Part shown: positions 47,067 through 55,792 of the stretch, piece by piece
Numbering within the stretch: position 1 is the stretch's first letter
How the letters are laid out: the number at the start of each line of letters is the position of its first letter
Assembly: GCF_001458175.1 (NCBI RefSeq)
Contig: NZ_CYPW01000040.1
Span: forward strand, 1,800-65,799
DNA: 64,000 bases
Reading direction: 5' to 3'
Origin: Shimia marina
GTDB lineage: Bacteria; Pseudomonadota; Alphaproteobacteria; Rhodobacterales; Rhodobacteraceae
Made by a program: the position numbers and the translations under genes
Notes under the pieces: generated by a model
Database searches by the model: none
What the model was told of the DNA's origin: nothing
What the model saw: only the letters and a program-made list of their open reading frames with translations

Positions 47067-47720
47067 TTACAGGATTTTGATGCCTGCGTCTTTGATATCA
47101 GCCAGGAAAGCGTCGAGGCCTTTGTCTGTCAACGGGTGGTTGATCATAGATTTGATCACGGCTGGCGGTGCGGTCATCACGTCGGCACCAACCAGCGCGC
47201 ATTGGGTGGCGTGGTTCACGGTGCGCACGGAGGCTGCCAGAATTTCGGTTTCAAATCCGTAGTTGTCATAGACCTGACGGATGTCTGCGATCAGATCCAT
47301 GCCGTCGAGGTTGATGTCATCAAGGCGACCGATGAAGGGCGAGATGAAGGTTGCGCCAGCTTTAGCGGCCAGCAGCGCCTGATTGGCGGAGAAACAGAGG
47401 GTTACGTTGACCTTGTGGCCGTCGTCTGTGAGCGCCTTGCAGGCCTTCAGCCCGTCCCAGGTCAGAGGAACTTTGACAGCGATATTGTCGGCGATTTCGA
47501 CAAGTTTGCGGCCCTCGGCGATCATTGCATCTGCTTCGGTGGAAACCACCTCTGCGGACACAGGACCGTCTACAAGGTCACAGATTTCTTTGGTGACTTC
47601 CAGAATGTCACGGCCGGATTTTTTGATCAGAGACGGGTTGGTTGTCACGCCGTCGACCATGCCGGTGGCGTTCAGTTCAGCAATGGCGTCGATCTCGGCG
47701 GTGTCTACGAAGAATTTCAT
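47067..47720 (-). CDS. tal: Transaldolase, short (TalC/Fsa-like) form
   Basis: A 217-residue class I aldolase of the short transaldolase subfamily. Features: [16 protein letters not shown] start, [28 protein letters not shown] (Schiff-base Lys near residue 85), [29 protein letters not shown] and [27 protein letters not shown]. The F-to-Q/T differences that separate fructose-6-phosphate aldolase from transaldolase cannot be judged safely by eye. The ATG at 47720 follows AGAGGAACC. Its promoter holds a palindrome much like the gap operator, linking it to sugar catabolism. Confidence 0.92.
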   Translation of the reverse strand: MKFFVDTAEIDAIAELNATGMVDGVTTNPSLIKKSGRDILEVTKEICDLVDGPVSAEVVSTEADAMIAEGRKLVEIADNIAVKVPLTWDGLKACKALTDDGHKVNVTLCFSANQALLAAKAGATFISPFIGRLDDINLDGMDLIADIRQVYDNYGFETEILAASVRTVNHATQCALVGADVMTAPPAVIKSMINHPLTDKGLDAFLADIKDAGIKIL

Positions 47721-47846
47721 ATCGGTTCCTCTACTGCAGTGAGCAGGCAAAAAGGCGATGCGCGCAACTGCGGGATTGCACTGCGGCTGGCACCGCTTTA
47801 CCCGATCAGGCGCTTTGCGAAAAGCAGGAAGTCACTTTCCATACTG

Positions 47847-47872
47847 AAATTCCGTTAGCGATAACGAAATTT
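47847..47872. promoter_or_regulatory. LacI-type operator candidate upstream of the transaldolase gene
   Basis: AAATTCCGTTA (47847-47857) and TAACGAAATTT (47862-47872) are inverted arms with one mismatch around GCGA. The core CCGTTAGCGATAACG resembles CCGTTAGCGCTATCG in the gap/LacI intergenic region. It lies 127-152 bases upstream of the transaldolase start. Confidence 0.65.
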
Positions 47873-47889
47873 GCTTCTGAACGCCAAAG

Positions 47890-47915
47890 GGCGGAGACCG
47901 CATTGGGCCTCCGCC
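47890..47915 (-). terminator. Probable terminator of the RTX gene
   Basis: GGCGGAG (47890-47896) pairs with CTCCGCC (47909-47915) around twelve bases, starting 34 bases after the RTX stop on the minus strand; the T-run is short, so termination may be weak and read on into the transaldolase gene. Confidence 0.55.
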
Positions 47916-47949
47916 AGTATCTCTTGGGGTAAGCTGCGCAGGCCAGTGC

Positions 47950-48987
47950 TTAGCCGAATTCGGAATAGGGTTCGGTGACGCCATAGAAGACGCCCCGGTC
48001 TACGGCGATATCGGCCGCGTCAATCTGCTGATCCAGGATCACAACTTGCCCGACCGCGTCACCATCGTGGGCGCCGCCATTACCGCCTTGGTTTGAGACG
48101 AAGGTCAAAACCGTATCGATGTCGCCATCATTGTCAAAGTCCGTATAGATCGCTTCTTCGAGTTCCACTGTGTGGCCCTTGAACACCAGCGTGTCGCCTT
48201 CTGCGGCGTCGAAATCGGTCACCACTTTGGTGCCGATGGTTTCCACCCAGTGGTCATGGGCGTTGTCGTTTTCGCCTGCCACGCCATTCATGGAGTAATC
48301 CGTATCGCCATTGGCATCGGTGTGTTTGGCAAGGATCTCTGCTTTGGCGTCGATCAGCCAGCGGAATTCCAAGGTGTCTGCACCGCTTCCGCCTTGCAGA
48401 TAGTCCGTGTCTTCCACTGGCTCATCTGGGTTGACCAGAGCATCGGCATCCTGTGCAGGCACAGGCTCGCCGCCCCATGAAAATCCATAAAGGGTGTCGT
48501 TGCCTGCGCCTCCATAGAGCATGTCATTGCCTGCGCCGCCTTCCAGAACGTCATCGCCGGAGTTGCCGTAGAGCCTGTCTGCGCCCTCGCCCCCATGCAG
48601 GGCATCTGCGCCGCTGTTGCCATAAAGTAGATCTGCACCGTTGCCGCCATGAACAATATCGTCGTCGCGCCCGCCTGACATGGTGTCGTTGCCCGCGCCG
48701 CCATTGAGCATGTCATTGCCGTTGCTGCCTTTGAGAAGGTCATCGCCCGCGCCGCCATCCAGCATATCCGCCCCGTTGCCGCCATTGAGCACGTCATTGC
48801 CAAGCCCGCCATAGGCCATATCATCGCCGTCGCCAGCTTTGACGCTGTCATGGCCTTCACCGGCATCAATGGTGTCGTCGCCACCATGTGCCGTGATCGT
48901 ATCATTGCCCGCCAGACCGCGGATCACATCGGCAAACTGTGTGCCGGTTAGAACGTTGTCCAAGAGGGTGCCCAAGAGAGTGCTCAT
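47950..48987 (-). CDS. RTX calcium-binding repeat protein (haemolysin-type)
   Basis: A 345-residue acidic protein. Residues about 15-165 hold fifteen or more GGxGxDxLx nonapeptides (for example [22 protein letters not shown]), which form a calcium-loaded parallel beta-roll. The C-terminal part has [23 protein letters not shown] and [15 protein letters not shown], the latter an EF-hand-like Asp-rich loop. There is no signal peptide; RTX proteins leave through type I secretion by a C-terminal signal. No type I exporter is in the window and no enzymatic domain is seen. The ATG at 48987 follows AAAGGAT. Confidence 0.86.
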   Translation of the reverse strand: MSTLLGTLLDNVLTGTQFADVIRGLAGNDTITAHGGDDTIDAGEGHDSVKAGDGDDMAYGGLGNDVLNGGNGADMLDGGAGDDLLKGSNGNDMLNGGAGNDTMSGGRDDDIVHGGNGADLLYGNSGADALHGGEGADRLYGNSGDDVLEGGAGNDMLYGGAGNDTLYGFSWGGEPVPAQDADALVNPDEPVEDTDYLQGGSGADTLEFRWLIDAKAEILAKHTDANGDTDYSMNGVAGENDNAHDHWVETIGTKVVTDFDAAEGDTLVFKGHTVELEEAIYTDFDNDGDIDTVLTFVSNQGGNGGAHDGDAVGQVVILDQQIDAADIAVDRGVFYGVTEPYSEFG

Positions 48988-49111
48988 TTTACCCGATCCT
49001 TTTCTCGTGTTGCTACACCTCAGTGCTAGGCGGTCAGGATGGGGGAAGTACACAGGTGGTGTTATGCCGATTTATGCACTATATTTCAGCGTGTTATCGG
49101 CAGTTTTTTGC

Positions 49112-49795
49112 TCATTTATCTGGTCGTGGTTTGGGCCCGGAAGTTATCGCTTCAAAACCGGGAATGCGGCTGTAAGCAATCTGTGATTGGCCTGCCTTGC
49201 TGCCGGCAAAGGTGATCTGAATGTCCCCGGCGTTGTCCAGCGGCTGGGCGAAGACATCGTGATCATGTACCGCCAGAACAGCCAGTTCATCGCCCACATC
49301 GTGCATGGGGAACATCGACACCACGATGACACCTCCCGCTTCCACGCGCCGAGGCTGCAAGAATGGGTTGATTTTCATCACGGCGAGCAGCACATCTCCG
49401 TCAAAGAAACCGTGTTCATTCAGAATGTGCATGATATGGGCGAGAACCTTTGTGTCCTGAAGCAAGGAGCCGCCGTTGTCGTTAGACAGCGCTTCGCGTT
49501 CAAAGCGGGGAGAGGCGCCTAGCAGCGTGCCATCCTTTTGCCAGAGCGCCACCGCAGAGCCGCTTTGCTCCATCAGCAGGCGCATGGTTTGATCCGGTGC
49601 CAGTGTGCGATTGCGCAGCACGTCCTCCAAGATGGCCTGTTTCACCTGCAAAGACGGCTCGCGTATACCGCGTTCCCACCGGCTGACTGCGGATTGATCT
49701 ACATTGAAGTCCTGAGCCATTGCTTCTTGTTTCAGGCCGTGCCGCTCGCGATAGTCGCGACATAACTTGGCCCAGTCTTGCCCTTTTGGCAGCAT
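49112..49795 (-). CDS. XRE-type helix-turn-helix regulator with a PAS-like C-terminal domain
   Basis: A 227-residue regulator. The N-terminal HTH is LCRDYRERHGLKQEAMAQDFNVDQSAVSRWERGIREPSL (about 10-48). The rest (about 70-200) resembles a small PAS-like fold, with LLMEQSGSAVALWQKDGTLLGASPRFE and VIVVSMFPMHDVGDELAVLAVHDHDVF, and could sense a ligand. The ATG at 49795 follows AGAGG; a far longer open frame in the same reading frame (to 50704) runs antisense to priA and is rejected. It is divergent from priA with 78 bases between starts. Confidence 0.78.
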   Translation of the reverse strand: MLPKGQDWAKLCRDYRERHGLKQEAMAQDFNVDQSAVSRWERGIREPSLQVKQAILEDVLRNRTLAPDQTMRLLMEQSGSAVALWQKDGTLLGASPRFEREALSNDNGGSLLQDTKVLAHIMHILNEHGFFDGDVLLAVMKINPFLQPRRVEAGGVIVVSMFPMHDVGDELAVLAVHDHDVFAQPLDNAGDIQITFAGSKAGQSQIAYSRIPGFEAITSGPKPRPDK

Positions 49796-49873
49796 GTGGG
49801 ATACCTCTGAGTGCCAATGCGCCGAAAAGAGGCGCGGCGCGCGCGAATGCAAGCTATCCGGGAGCAGAGTGTA

Positions 49874-52069
49874 ATGGAAGAGGGCGATTTCTTTGGCAGT
49901 GGCGCCCCTGTTTCGGTGCTGACTGCGCAGCCCTTGGACCGGTTTCTGGATTACAAAGCCCCAGAGGGAGGCTGTGTGCTTGGCGCTTTTGTCGAAGTGC
50001 CGCTGGGGCCGCGCAAAGTTTTGGGCGTGATTTGGGGGCCGGGCAGCGGCGGCTTTGATCTGAGCCGTCTGCGCGCGGTGAACCGTGTTCTGGATGTCGC
50101 CCCCATGGGGGCAGATATGCGCGCCTTCTTGCAGCGTGCCGGGGAGTATACGCTCACGCCGCTGCATGCCATGTTGCGGCTGGCCACCCGTGCGCCGGGC
50201 TTGTCGGATCCGCCCTCGATGCGCAAGATCTATCGGCGGGGCACAGGCACGCCGGATCGGCAGACCGATGCAAGGCGGCGTGTGTTGGCCACATTGGAAG
50301 ATTACGGTGACCTGTCGTTCACCATGGGGGAACTGGCCGATATGGCTGGGGTCACAAATTCGGTCATCAAAGGATTGGTCAAACAGGGTGTGGTGCGGGA
50401 AGAAGCTGCGCCCCGGGATGTGCCTTTTGCCAGACTGGATCCTGAATATGGCGGCAAGGCCCTGACAGAGGATCAGGAGGCTGGCGCGGCCCAGTTGCGC
50501 GCAGGGGTGCAGACAGGACGCTATGGCACAACTCTGCTGCGCGGAGTGACCGGCTCTGGCAAGACAGAGGTCTATCTTGAGGCGGTCGCTGAATGTCTGC
50601 GCAAGGGGCGGCAGGCGCTGGTGCTCTTGCCGGAGATTGCGCTGACGGCGGAGTTTCTGACACGGGTTGAGGCGCGTTTTGGCGCGAAGCCTGCGGAGTG
50701 GCATTCGGGTGTGACGATGACAGAGCGCCGCCGCACCTGGAAGATGGTGGGGGCCGGAGGCGCGCAGATGGTGATTGGCGCGCGCTCAGCGTTGTTTCTG
50801 CCCTATCGTGATCTTGGCTTGATTGTGGTCGATGAGGAACATGACACCTCCTACAAACAGGAAGATGGGGTGCTTTATAATGCGCGCGATATGGCGGTGC
50901 TGCGCGCTGCACTTTGTGAGGCGCAGGTGGTGCTGGCCTCAGCAACCCCAAGCCTTGAGAGCTGGACCAACGCAGAACTGGGCAAATACAGCAAGCTTGA
51001 GCTAACCAGCCGCTACGGCGCCTCGGTCCTGCCGGAAATGCGCGCGATTGACATGCGGGCAGAAAAACTGCCTGCCAGTCACTGGATCTCTCCAACGCTC
51101 AAGGCGGCGGTGGATGCGCGGATTGCCAAAGGGGAACAAGCGCTGTTGTTCATCAACCGCCGTGGCTATGCGCCGGTCACCATCTGCCGGGCCTGTGGTC
51201 ATCAAATTGGTTGTGACAGCTGTGATGCGCGTATGGTGGAGCACCGCTTCCTCAAGCGCCTGATGTGCCACCAGTGCGGCGAAACCAAACCCATGCCGGA
51301 GGCCTGTCCTTCCTGTGAGGTCGAAGGCAAGCTGGCGCCGGTTGGCCCGGGGGTGGAGCGTCTGGCAGAGGAGGCCAAAGAGCTTTGGCCGGAAGCGCGT
51401 CAGGCGGTGCTAAGTTCGGATCTCTTTGGCTCGGCGCGGGCGCTGAAAGAAAGTATCGAGGCCATCGCACAGGGCGGTGCCGATATTATCATCGGCACCC
51501 AACTGGTGGCCAAGGGGCACAACTTCCCCTTGCTCACGCTGGTTGGGGTGATTGATGCGGATCTGGGGTTGCAAGGCTCTGATCTGCGCGCCGCAGAGCG
51601 GACCTTCCAACTGATGCGTCAGGTGGCGGGGCGTGCGGGGCGCTCCGAGCGGGCGGGGCTGGCGCTGTTGCAGACCTTTCAGCCCGAACATCCGGTAATC
51701 CGCGCCATCCTGAGCGGCGATGAGACAGGGTTCTGGCGCGCCGAAGCAGATGAGCGACGCCATGCGGTGGTGCCGCCCTTTGGGCGCATGGCCGGCATTA
51801 TTCTCTCTGGCAGCGACGTGAGCCAGGTGTTTGATCTGGGCAATGCATTGGCGCGCAATGCGGGCGCACTCAAGGCGATTGGTGCAGATGTCTATGGGCC
51901 CGCTCCGGCCCCAATCGCGCGGGTACGCGGACGCCATAGGGTGCGCCTTTTGGTGAAGGCAGACAAATCCGCACCGCTACAGGCCGCCCTTGCGCAATGG
52001 GTCGGCCAATTCCGGCTGAAAGGTGACTTGCGCCTTGCGGTGGATATCGACCCACAGAATTTTTACTGA
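49874..52069 (+). CDS. priA: Primosomal protein N' (PriA helicase)
   Basis: A 731-residue superfamily 2 helicase that restarts stalled replication forks. An N-terminal 3'-DNA-binding domain is followed by Walker A LLRGVTGSGKTEVYLEAV near residue 225, VDEEHDTSYKQEDG (DEAH-like), SATPSLESW, the zinc-binding cysteines CRACGHQIGCDSCDARM and CHQCGETKPMPEACPSC near 445-480, and the later motifs IIIGTQLVAKGHNFPLLTLVGV and RQVAGRAGRSERAG. All PriA elements are in place. The ATG at 49874 with GGGAG upstream is preferred over an in-frame start at 49811. Confidence 0.95.
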   Translation: MEEGDFFGSGAPVSVLTAQPLDRFLDYKAPEGGCVLGAFVEVPLGPRKVLGVIWGPGSGGFDLSRLRAVNRVLDVAPMGADMRAFLQRAGEYTLTPLHAMLRLATRAPGLSDPPSMRKIYRRGTGTPDRQTDARRRVLATLEDYGDLSFTMGELADMAGVTNSVIKGLVKQGVVREEAAPRDVPFARLDPEYGGKALTEDQEAGAAQLRAGVQTGRYGTTLLRGVTGSGKTEVYLEAVAECLRKGRQALVLLPEIALTAEFLTRVEARFGAKPAEWHSGVTMTERRRTWKMVGAGGAQMVIGARSALFLPYRDLGLIVVDEEHDTSYKQEDGVLYNARDMAVLRAALCEAQVVLASATPSLESWTNAELGKYSKLELTSRYGASVLPEMRAIDMRAEKLPASHWISPTLKAAVDARIAKGEQALLFINRRGYAPVTICRACGHQIGCDSCDARMVEHRFLKRLMCHQCGETKPMPEACPSCEVEGKLAPVGPGVERLAEEAKELWPEARQAVLSSDLFGSARALKESIEAIAQGGADIIIGTQLVAKGHNFPLLTLVGVIDADLGLQGSDLRAAERTFQLMRQVAGRAGRSERAGLALLQTFQPEHPVIRAILSGDETGFWRAEADERRHAVVPPFGRMAGIILSGSDVSQVFDLGNALARNAGALKAIGADVYGPAPAPIARVRGRHRVRLLVKADKSAPLQAALAQWVGQFRLKGDLRLAVDIDPQNFY

Positions 52070-52104
52070 CGGCCTGCTTCATTTGACCAAAAATATTCCG
52101 GAGC

Positions 52105-52121
52105 GCGAGGCAGCGCCTCGC
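52105..52121 (+). terminator. Short hairpin after priA
   Basis: GCGAGGC (52105-52111) pairs with GCCTCGC (52115-52121) around AGC, 35 bases after the priA stop. The flanking TTGACCAAAAATATTCC reminds me of a dispersed 3'-end element seen in related genomes, but only one copy is visible here. Confidence 0.45.
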
Positions 52122-52222
52122 TTACACGATCTGTTCCAAGTGACAGGTGGTGCGGAGGTGCGCAGGTCTCTCTACCATGGTCGGGGGTCGCCTTTCGTGG
52201 TCTTTGGGCGTATGCGCTGTGT

Positions 52223-53455
52223 ATGTTTAGGAAAATCCCCATTGATGACGCGCATCTCCTGCCGTGGTGGCGGCGTCCGATCACACTCCTGTTTCTGATG
52301 GCGTTGGCGATGCCGATTGCCTTCAACACCTGGAGTGCGCTGCTCAATAACTTTGTGATTGAGGTAGCGGGCTTTGACGGCTCTGACATTGGCCTGCTGC
52401 ACACAGTGCGCGAAATTCCCGGATTTCTGGCAATTGGCGTGATTTTCCTATTGCTGTTCATCCGCGAACAGGTGTTGGGCATGATCTCCCTGCTACTGTT
52501 GGGCGTGGCCACTGCGCTGACCGCCTACTTCCCCAGCATGGGGGGGATTTTGATGATCACGCTGCTCAGCTCAATTGGCTTTCATTATTATGAGACGGTG
52601 AACCAGTCGCTGCAGCTGCAATGGCTGGACAAAAAGCGCGCGCCTAAGATGTTGGGGTGGCTGGTTGCGGCGGGTTCTGGCGCGACATTGGTGGCCTATG
52701 GGCTGATTGTGTTGAGCTGGAAACGCTTCGATCTGAGTTATGAGGTGGTTTATCTGGCGGGCGGCGGTATCACGGCGGTGATTGCAGTCTATTGTCTCTT
52801 CGCCTTCCCGCAATTTGAGGGTCGCACGCCGCAGTCGCGCAAAATGGTGCTGAAAAAGCGCTATTGGCTTTATTACGCGATGCAGTTCATGGCCGGGGCC
52901 CGTCGTCAGATTTTTGTGGTGTTTGCCGGGTTCATGATGGTGGAACGCTTTGGCTTTGATGTGCATGAGATCACCGCGCTCTATCTGATCAACCTTGTTG
53001 CCAATATGATCTGTGCGCCTTTGATTGGGGCCGCTGTGGCGCGCTTTGGTGAGCGGCGCACGCTGATTTTTGAATATGCCGGGTTGGTGATCGTGTTTTT
53101 GGCCTATGGTGGGATCTATTTCTTTGGCTGGGGAATTGTCTTGGCGGCGACGCTGTATGTGGTGGATCACCTGCTCTTCTCGCTGGCTTTGGCGTTGAAA
53201 ACCTATTTTCAGAAAATTGCCGATCCGGAAGACATGGCGCCGACCGCGGCTGTGGCCTTCACCATCAACCACATCGCCGCCGTGTTTCTGCCGGTGCTTT
53301 TGGGGCTGTTGTGGCTGATCTCACCCGGTGCGGTTTTTGTATTGGCGGCCTCTATGGCGGCGATTTCACTGGGGCTGGCCTTTTTGATCCCGCGCCACCC
53401 GGAAAAGGGTAATGAAACCCGTTTGACCCGACCTTTGGCGGTGATGGCCAAGTAA
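52223..53455 (+). CDS. Major facilitator superfamily transporter
   Basis: A 410-residue inner-membrane protein with twelve predicted helices in two six-helix halves, split by a basic loop near residue 205 (FEGRTPQSRKMVLKKRYW). The typical MFS loop 2-3 motif is weak. A conserved-looking FMAGARRQIFVVFAGFMMVERFGFDVHEI opens the second half. The substrate cannot be read from the sequence. The ATG at 52223 has only a weak ribosome site. It lies between priA and prmA on the same strand but with separate gaps, so it is probably its own unit. Confidence 0.82.
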   Translation: MFRKIPIDDAHLLPWWRRPITLLFLMALAMPIAFNTWSALLNNFVIEVAGFDGSDIGLLHTVREIPGFLAIGVIFLLLFIREQVLGMISLLLLGVATALTAYFPSMGGILMITLLSSIGFHYYETVNQSLQLQWLDKKRAPKMLGWLVAAGSGATLVAYGLIVLSWKRFDLSYEVVYLAGGGITAVIAVYCLFAFPQFEGRTPQSRKMVLKKRYWLYYAMQFMAGARRQIFVVFAGFMMVERFGFDVHEITALYLINLVANMICAPLIGAAVARFGERRTLIFEYAGLVIVFLAYGGIYFFGWGIVLAATLYVVDHLLFSLALALKTYFQKIADPEDMAPTAAVAFTINHIAAVFLPVLLGLLWLISPGAVFVLAASMAAISLGLAFLIPRHPEKGNETRLTRPLAVMAK

Positions 53456-53526
53456 AACAATGGTCTCAGGCTTGACGGCGGCGAGGGGAGACCCTAGGCC
53501 GCTGTCAAAGCTTCAGGAGACCGCTC

Positions 53527-54402
53527 ATGCCCACATTTACCGCATTCACCACGCTGCCCGGAAAAGCCCAAGGCGAAGCGCTTGGCGAGGCGATGGAGCG
53601 TCTTGTGCCCGAACCCACCGGCGTTGGGGTTTTTGAAATCGAGGATGGCTCTGGTCTTTGGGAAGTTGGGGGCTACTTTACGGAAGCGCCTGATGAGGCA
53701 GGGCTTGCCGTGCTGGCGGCGGCTTTTGACGCCAAGCCTTTTGTGGTGTCTGAGTTGCCAGAAACGGATTGGGTGGCCAAGGTGAAGCGTGAACTTGCTC
53801 CGGTGCAAGCGGGGCGGTTCTTTGTCTACGGCAGCCATGATGCGGACAAGGTGCCCGCAGAGGCGGAACCTCTTTTGATTGAAGCGGCCATGGCCTTTGG
53901 CACTGGTCACCATGGCACCACGCTGGGCTGCCTGAAGGCTTTGGACCGTCTGGCCGTAGAAGGTTTTGTGGGACAGAATGTGGCGGATATCGGCTGTGGC
54001 ACAGCCGTGCTTGGCATGGGAGCAGCCCGGATCTGGCCCAACCCGGTGCTGGCCAGCGATATCGATGAAGTGGCTGTGGATGTGGCGAAGGCCAATGTGG
54101 AGGCCAATGGGTTGTCCGGGCGTGTGATCTGTCTGGAGGCCGCTGGTTTTGGGCATCCTGATCTTGCGGCGAAAGCGCCATATGATCTGGTGTTCGCCAA
54201 TATCCTGAAAGCACCGCTGGTCGATCTCGCCCCTGATATGGGAGCCAACATTGGTGCGGGGGGACATGCGATCCTGTCCGGTATTCTCAATGAACAGGCG
54301 GATGAGGTGGTTGCGGCCTATGCTGCGGCGGGCTTTGCGGTGCACACCCGCGAAGAAATTGGGGAATGGACCACGCTGACGCTGACCCGCCAAAGCGCCT
54401 GA
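53527..54402 (+). CDS. prmA: Ribosomal protein L11 methyltransferase
   Basis: A 291-residue SAM methyltransferase. The signature AMAFGTGHHGTTLGCLKAL near residue 125, the SAM loop VADIGCGTAVLGMGAARI, SDIDEVAVDVAKANVEAN and the catalytic YDLVFANILKAPLVDLAPDM fit PrmA well. It trimethylates amino groups of L11 on the ribosome. The start ATG at 53527 follows AGGAG. A hairpin with a T-rich tail follows about 30 bases after the stop. Confidence 0.93.
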   Translation: MPTFTAFTTLPGKAQGEALGEAMERLVPEPTGVGVFEIEDGSGLWEVGGYFTEAPDEAGLAVLAAAFDAKPFVVSELPETDWVAKVKRELAPVQAGRFFVYGSHDADKVPAEAEPLLIEAAMAFGTGHHGTTLGCLKALDRLAVEGFVGQNVADIGCGTAVLGMGAARIWPNPVLASDIDEVAVDVAKANVEANGLSGRVICLEAAGFGHPDLAAKAPYDLVFANILKAPLVDLAPDMGANIGAGGHAILSGILNEQADEVVAAYAAAGFAVHTREEIGEWTTLTLTRQSA

Positions 54403-54432
54403 TCCACGCTTTCACAGCTAGAATCACATCAC

Positions 54433-54465
54433 AGGGCGTCTCTTCGGAGGCGCCCTTTGTTTTTG
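54433..54465 (+). terminator. Rho-independent terminator of prmA
   Basis: AGGGCGTCTC (54433-54442) pairs with GAGGCGCCCT (54447-54456) with one mismatch around TTCG, followed by TTGTTTTTGTG. The UUCG-type loop and the T-run are typical. Confidence 0.85.
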
Positions 54466-54653
54466 TGTTTGTTTCCAATCTGAAGACAGTTTTTGCTATC
54501 TTATTAGGTTGTTTCGCCTGCGGTGGGGTATTTGTGAAATTGTGAGCAGTTTTGTCTCGAATTGGCCCTATTTGGAGGGCTGCGCCTTATTTTCGCCACA
54601 TTTCGCGACCAGTTTTAGCCATGTTTGGTGGGGGCCAAACCTGAGTTGATGCC

Positions 54654-55001
54654 ATGAGTGAATCTCAAGCAGAATTTCACGACCGTCTTGCCCGGATTTA
54701 TCGGAAGCAAGCTGAAACCGGTCTCACATCTCGCAAATCCGTCACCATTGATCGCAATGGGTACGTCATTGTGCGTGGCGCCGGACGTGGCCGCGGTTTC
54801 CCTTGGGCGGGGCTGATGATGGTTGTGGTGTCATTCTTCGTCATCAAGGGTGTGATGATGTCTCAGATCGGGGCAGATTTTTACACGCAGAATGTTGTGC
54901 GCCTGAGCGGTGGCACGCAGGTGGAAAAGGCGGCGGCCTGGACCATGCGGCCAGACCCGATTTCCAGTTGGCTGGCAACACAGATCAAGGCCAACCTTTG
55001 A
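54654..55001 (+). CDS. Hypothetical single-helix membrane protein
   Basis: A 115-residue protein. The N-terminal half is soluble and charged (FHDRLARIYRKQAETGLTSRKS), then a glycine-arginine stretch (RGAGRGRGFPW), one transmembrane helix (about 52-68, GLMMVVVSFFVIKGVMM) and a C-terminal domain of about 45 residues. I do not recognise a family. A strong terminator follows, so it is expressed as a single gene. The 250-base gap upstream contains the prmA terminator and an AT-rich promoter region. Confidence 0.7.
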   Translation: MSESQAEFHDRLARIYRKQAETGLTSRKSVTIDRNGYVIVRGAGRGRGFPWAGLMMVVVSFFVIKGVMMSQIGADFYTQNVVRLSGGTQVEKAAAWTMRPDPISSWLATQIKANL

Positions 55002-55037
55002 TCACATAGAGTTTCGTGGATCCCTCCAAGATCCCAG

Positions 55038-55073
55038 ACGGCCCCGGGTCTCTCTCCCCGGGGCCGTTTCTTT
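55038..55073 (+). terminator. Rho-independent terminator of the small membrane protein gene
   Basis: ACGGCCCCGGG (55038-55048) pairs perfectly with CCCGGGGCCGT (55057-55067) around eight bases, followed by TTCTTTTTG. Confidence 0.92.
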
Positions 55074-55090
55074 TTGTTTGGGCCAAAAGA

Positions 55091-55121
55091 AAACCGCAGC
55101 CCCTTGGAGGAGCTGCGGTTT
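55091..55121 (-). ncRNA. Stem-loop with a CCUCC loop downstream of the DUF1127 gene; terminator or small RNA end
   Basis: AAACCGCAGC and GCTGCGGTTT (55091-55100 with 55112-55121) form a perfect ten-base stem. Read on the minus strand, the loop is UCCUCCAAGGG, an anti-Shine-Dalgarno sequence, and the stem ends in TTTTCTTTT, so it also works as a terminator for the DUF1127 gene. The placement recalls the CcsR ('cuckoo') RNAs made from the 3' region of a DUF1127 gene in Rhodobacter, but only one such loop is present and part of it could pair with the GGG. Confidence 0.5.
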
Positions 55122-55166
55122 CGACCCAAGGGCCCGAAAACCATGTGAGTGGGGCAGTGCCGATGC

Positions 55167-55355
55167 TCAGCGGAAAGAGGCGATGTCGGCGCGGGAGAGG
55201 CCGATGTCGTTGAGTTCGCGATCCGAGAGCAGTTCCAGGGCGTTGCGGGTCTTACGTTTGTCGTTCCATTCCACGAACAGCGCGGTCAGTGCTGCGAAAG
55301 TGTAGCCGAGACGACCGGCAAAACGGGTGGACGTAGTGGTTTCAAAAGTGGCCAT
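55167..55355 (-). CDS. DUF1127-family small basic protein
   Basis: A 62-residue protein whose C-terminal half carries the DUF1127 signature: EWNDKRKTRNALELLSDRELNDIGLSRADI. Short DUF1127 proteins in Rhodobacter and Agrobacterium bind RNA or influence stress, phosphate and carbon responses. The ATG at 55355 follows AAGGAACG. A longer open frame to 55634 has no support. The 3' region holds a CCUCC-loop hairpin, the same arrangement as the ccaF1-CcsR locus of Rhodobacter sphaeroides as I recall it. Confidence 0.85.
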   Translation of the reverse strand: MATFETTTSTRFAGRLGYTFAALTALFVEWNDKRKTRNALELLSDRELNDIGLSRADIASFR

Positions 55356-55792
55356 GTCAGCGTTCCTTCTCTTTGAGTGCTTGAGCACCATGCGTCTGAT
55401 CTGCCATGCGCTTTGGGCGTCACACCGCAGAAGGCGGCACAACAGGCAAGCGTATGGTTTTGGAGAAAACGCACAGTACTGAATGGTCTGTGTTTTCGAT
55501 GGAGGGCACATATGGAATGCAATCTCCACAAACAAGACAGTTTTGTGACATAGGTGGCATGCGAAAAATGCATGGGTGTGAAGCGCGAATATTTCCATAA
55601 AAATAAGGGGCAAATGCGACGTCTTATTGACCATTTTCGACGTGTCTTCGAAGGGGGAGGCGGCCCGGTATGGCTGAGGGCGCTGCGCGCAAAAATACGC
55701 ATGTTTCGCCCCGCTTGCGTGATCAGGCTTGGCGTTTGTTCTTGTTTCGTGCTACTGCGGATGGAACAACAACAAAACAAATGGGGCAGCAG
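55356..55792. other. Intergenic region between the DUF1127 gene and ruvC
   Basis: This 437-base stretch includes the DUF1127 promoter (left, AT-rich near 55480-55560) and the ruvC promoter (right). Open frames that extend ruvC upstream to 55670 or the DUF1127 gene leftward have no family match. I see no RNA gene with confidence; weak inverted bits such as GACGT at 55618 and ACGTG at 55649 are not convincing. Confidence 0.45.

Noticed and set aside
48500-48900. Periodic DNA repeats that could suggest a CRISPR or minisatellite
   Set aside because: The 27-base periodicity is explained by the RTX nonapeptide code on the minus strand; there are no constant repeats with unique spacers.
49796-50704. 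A 300-codon upstream extension of the HTH regulator gene
   Set aside because: It runs antisense through priA. The regulator has a good ribosome site at 49795 and a normal HTH N-terminus there.
52081-52121. A mobile-element remnant after priA
   Set aside because: Only a short hairpin with an AT-rich flank is present; no second copy, terminal repeats or transposase fragment is seen in the window.
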